A DNA stretch of 57,930 nt, taken from Pelargonium nanum (Eukaryota > Streptophyta > Magnoliopsida > Geraniales > Geraniaceae). Below the pieces are notes generated by a model. That model had not been told where the DNA came from, did not search any database, and worked only from the letters and a program-made list of their open reading frames with translations. The translations under genes and the position numbers were made by a program. Each line of letters starts with the position of its first letter. Positions within the stretch are counted from its first letter, which is position 1. The DNA is taken from the NCBI GenBank assembly GCA_036897485.1, contig JAYMTF010000074.1, positions 1-57,930 on the forward strand. The letters run 5' to 3'. This document shows, piece by piece, positions 57,833 through 57,930 of this stretch.

Positions 57833-57930
57833 CTATACATTTGATGATGTAAATTTAACAAAAACAGAAATCTGGCCAGCGTAGGTCTTATTTGGAAGCA
57901 CGACTCTGAACATGGTGCGTTCAAGCTTAG
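57833..57930 (-). CDS. Second C2-domain gene, 3' end only (cut by window edge)
   Basis: The minus-strand frame reads into the window from the right edge and stops with TAG at 57835-57833. It encodes the last ~32 residues of a paralogue of the 54744-55502 gene, sharing the C-terminal end FRVVLPNKTYAGQISVF with few changes and having one extra residue near the end (TSSNV versus TSNV). The rest of the gene lies outside the window, so it cannot be judged intact. Confidence 0.85.
   Translation of the reverse strand, partial: KLERTMFRVVLPNKTYAGQISVFVKFTSSNV

Overview
This is a piece of plant nuclear genome, most likely from a eudicot. Genes are split by many short GT-AG introns, intergenic DNA is AT-rich, two nuclear-type tRNA genes are present, and proteins include plant-only families (GRAS regulator, telomere-binding Myb, alpha-expansin) and organelle-targeted enzymes. 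No bacterial, viral or organellar block is seen. Exon models were built by hand from reading frames and splice sites. For every complete gene but one, summed exon lengths are a multiple of three, which supports the models.

Layout from left to right. 1-1.4 kb: two small LTR-retrotransposon relics, one a TRIM-like element with a matching 5-bp target duplication. 2.5-4.0 kb (+): HAD-family pyrimidine nucleotidase-like phosphatase. 5.4-8.1 kb (+): atypical SDR (At5g02240 type). 9.3-10.1 kb (+): plastid YidD-like protein. 12.3-14.6 kb (-): GRAS/SCARECROW-like regulator. 16.7-20.6 kb (-): telomere-repeat-binding Myb protein. 23.1-27.5 kb (-): oxysterol-binding-protein-related ORP3, head-to-head with 28.0-31.0 kb (+) box C/D snoRNP assembly factor BCD1. 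32.0-34.5 kb (+): AlkB-like dioxygenase carrying a one-base frameshift. 36.6-44.3 kb (+): organellar RNase II/R (RNR1), whose introns hold a LINE remnant and a MITE. 44.3-50.9 kb: gene-poor, with two inverted SINE-like copies. 50.9-52.1 kb (+): alpha-expansin. 52.8-53.0 kb: a strong inverted repeat. 53.6 kb (-): tRNA-Lys(UUU). 54.7-55.5 kb (-): small C2-domain protein. 56.8 kb (+): tRNA-Ile(AAU). The right edge cuts a second, tandemly duplicated C2 gene.

The genes are ordinary housekeeping and regulatory genes, not one pathway. Themes do recur: RNA processing (BCD1, RNR1, perhaps AlkB-like), plastid biogenesis (YidD, RNR1) and chromosome ends (TRP). The gene order is notable. From memory, it interleaves genes that Arabidopsis keeps on two separate parts of chromosome 5 (around At5g02230-02260 and At5g59420-59480), as expected for an unfractionated ancestral segment. 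No convincing new multi-gene system was found. The best leads are the frameshifted AlkB gene, the inverted-LTR element, the exon-like segment inside BCD1, the hairpin elements and the C2 tandem duplication.
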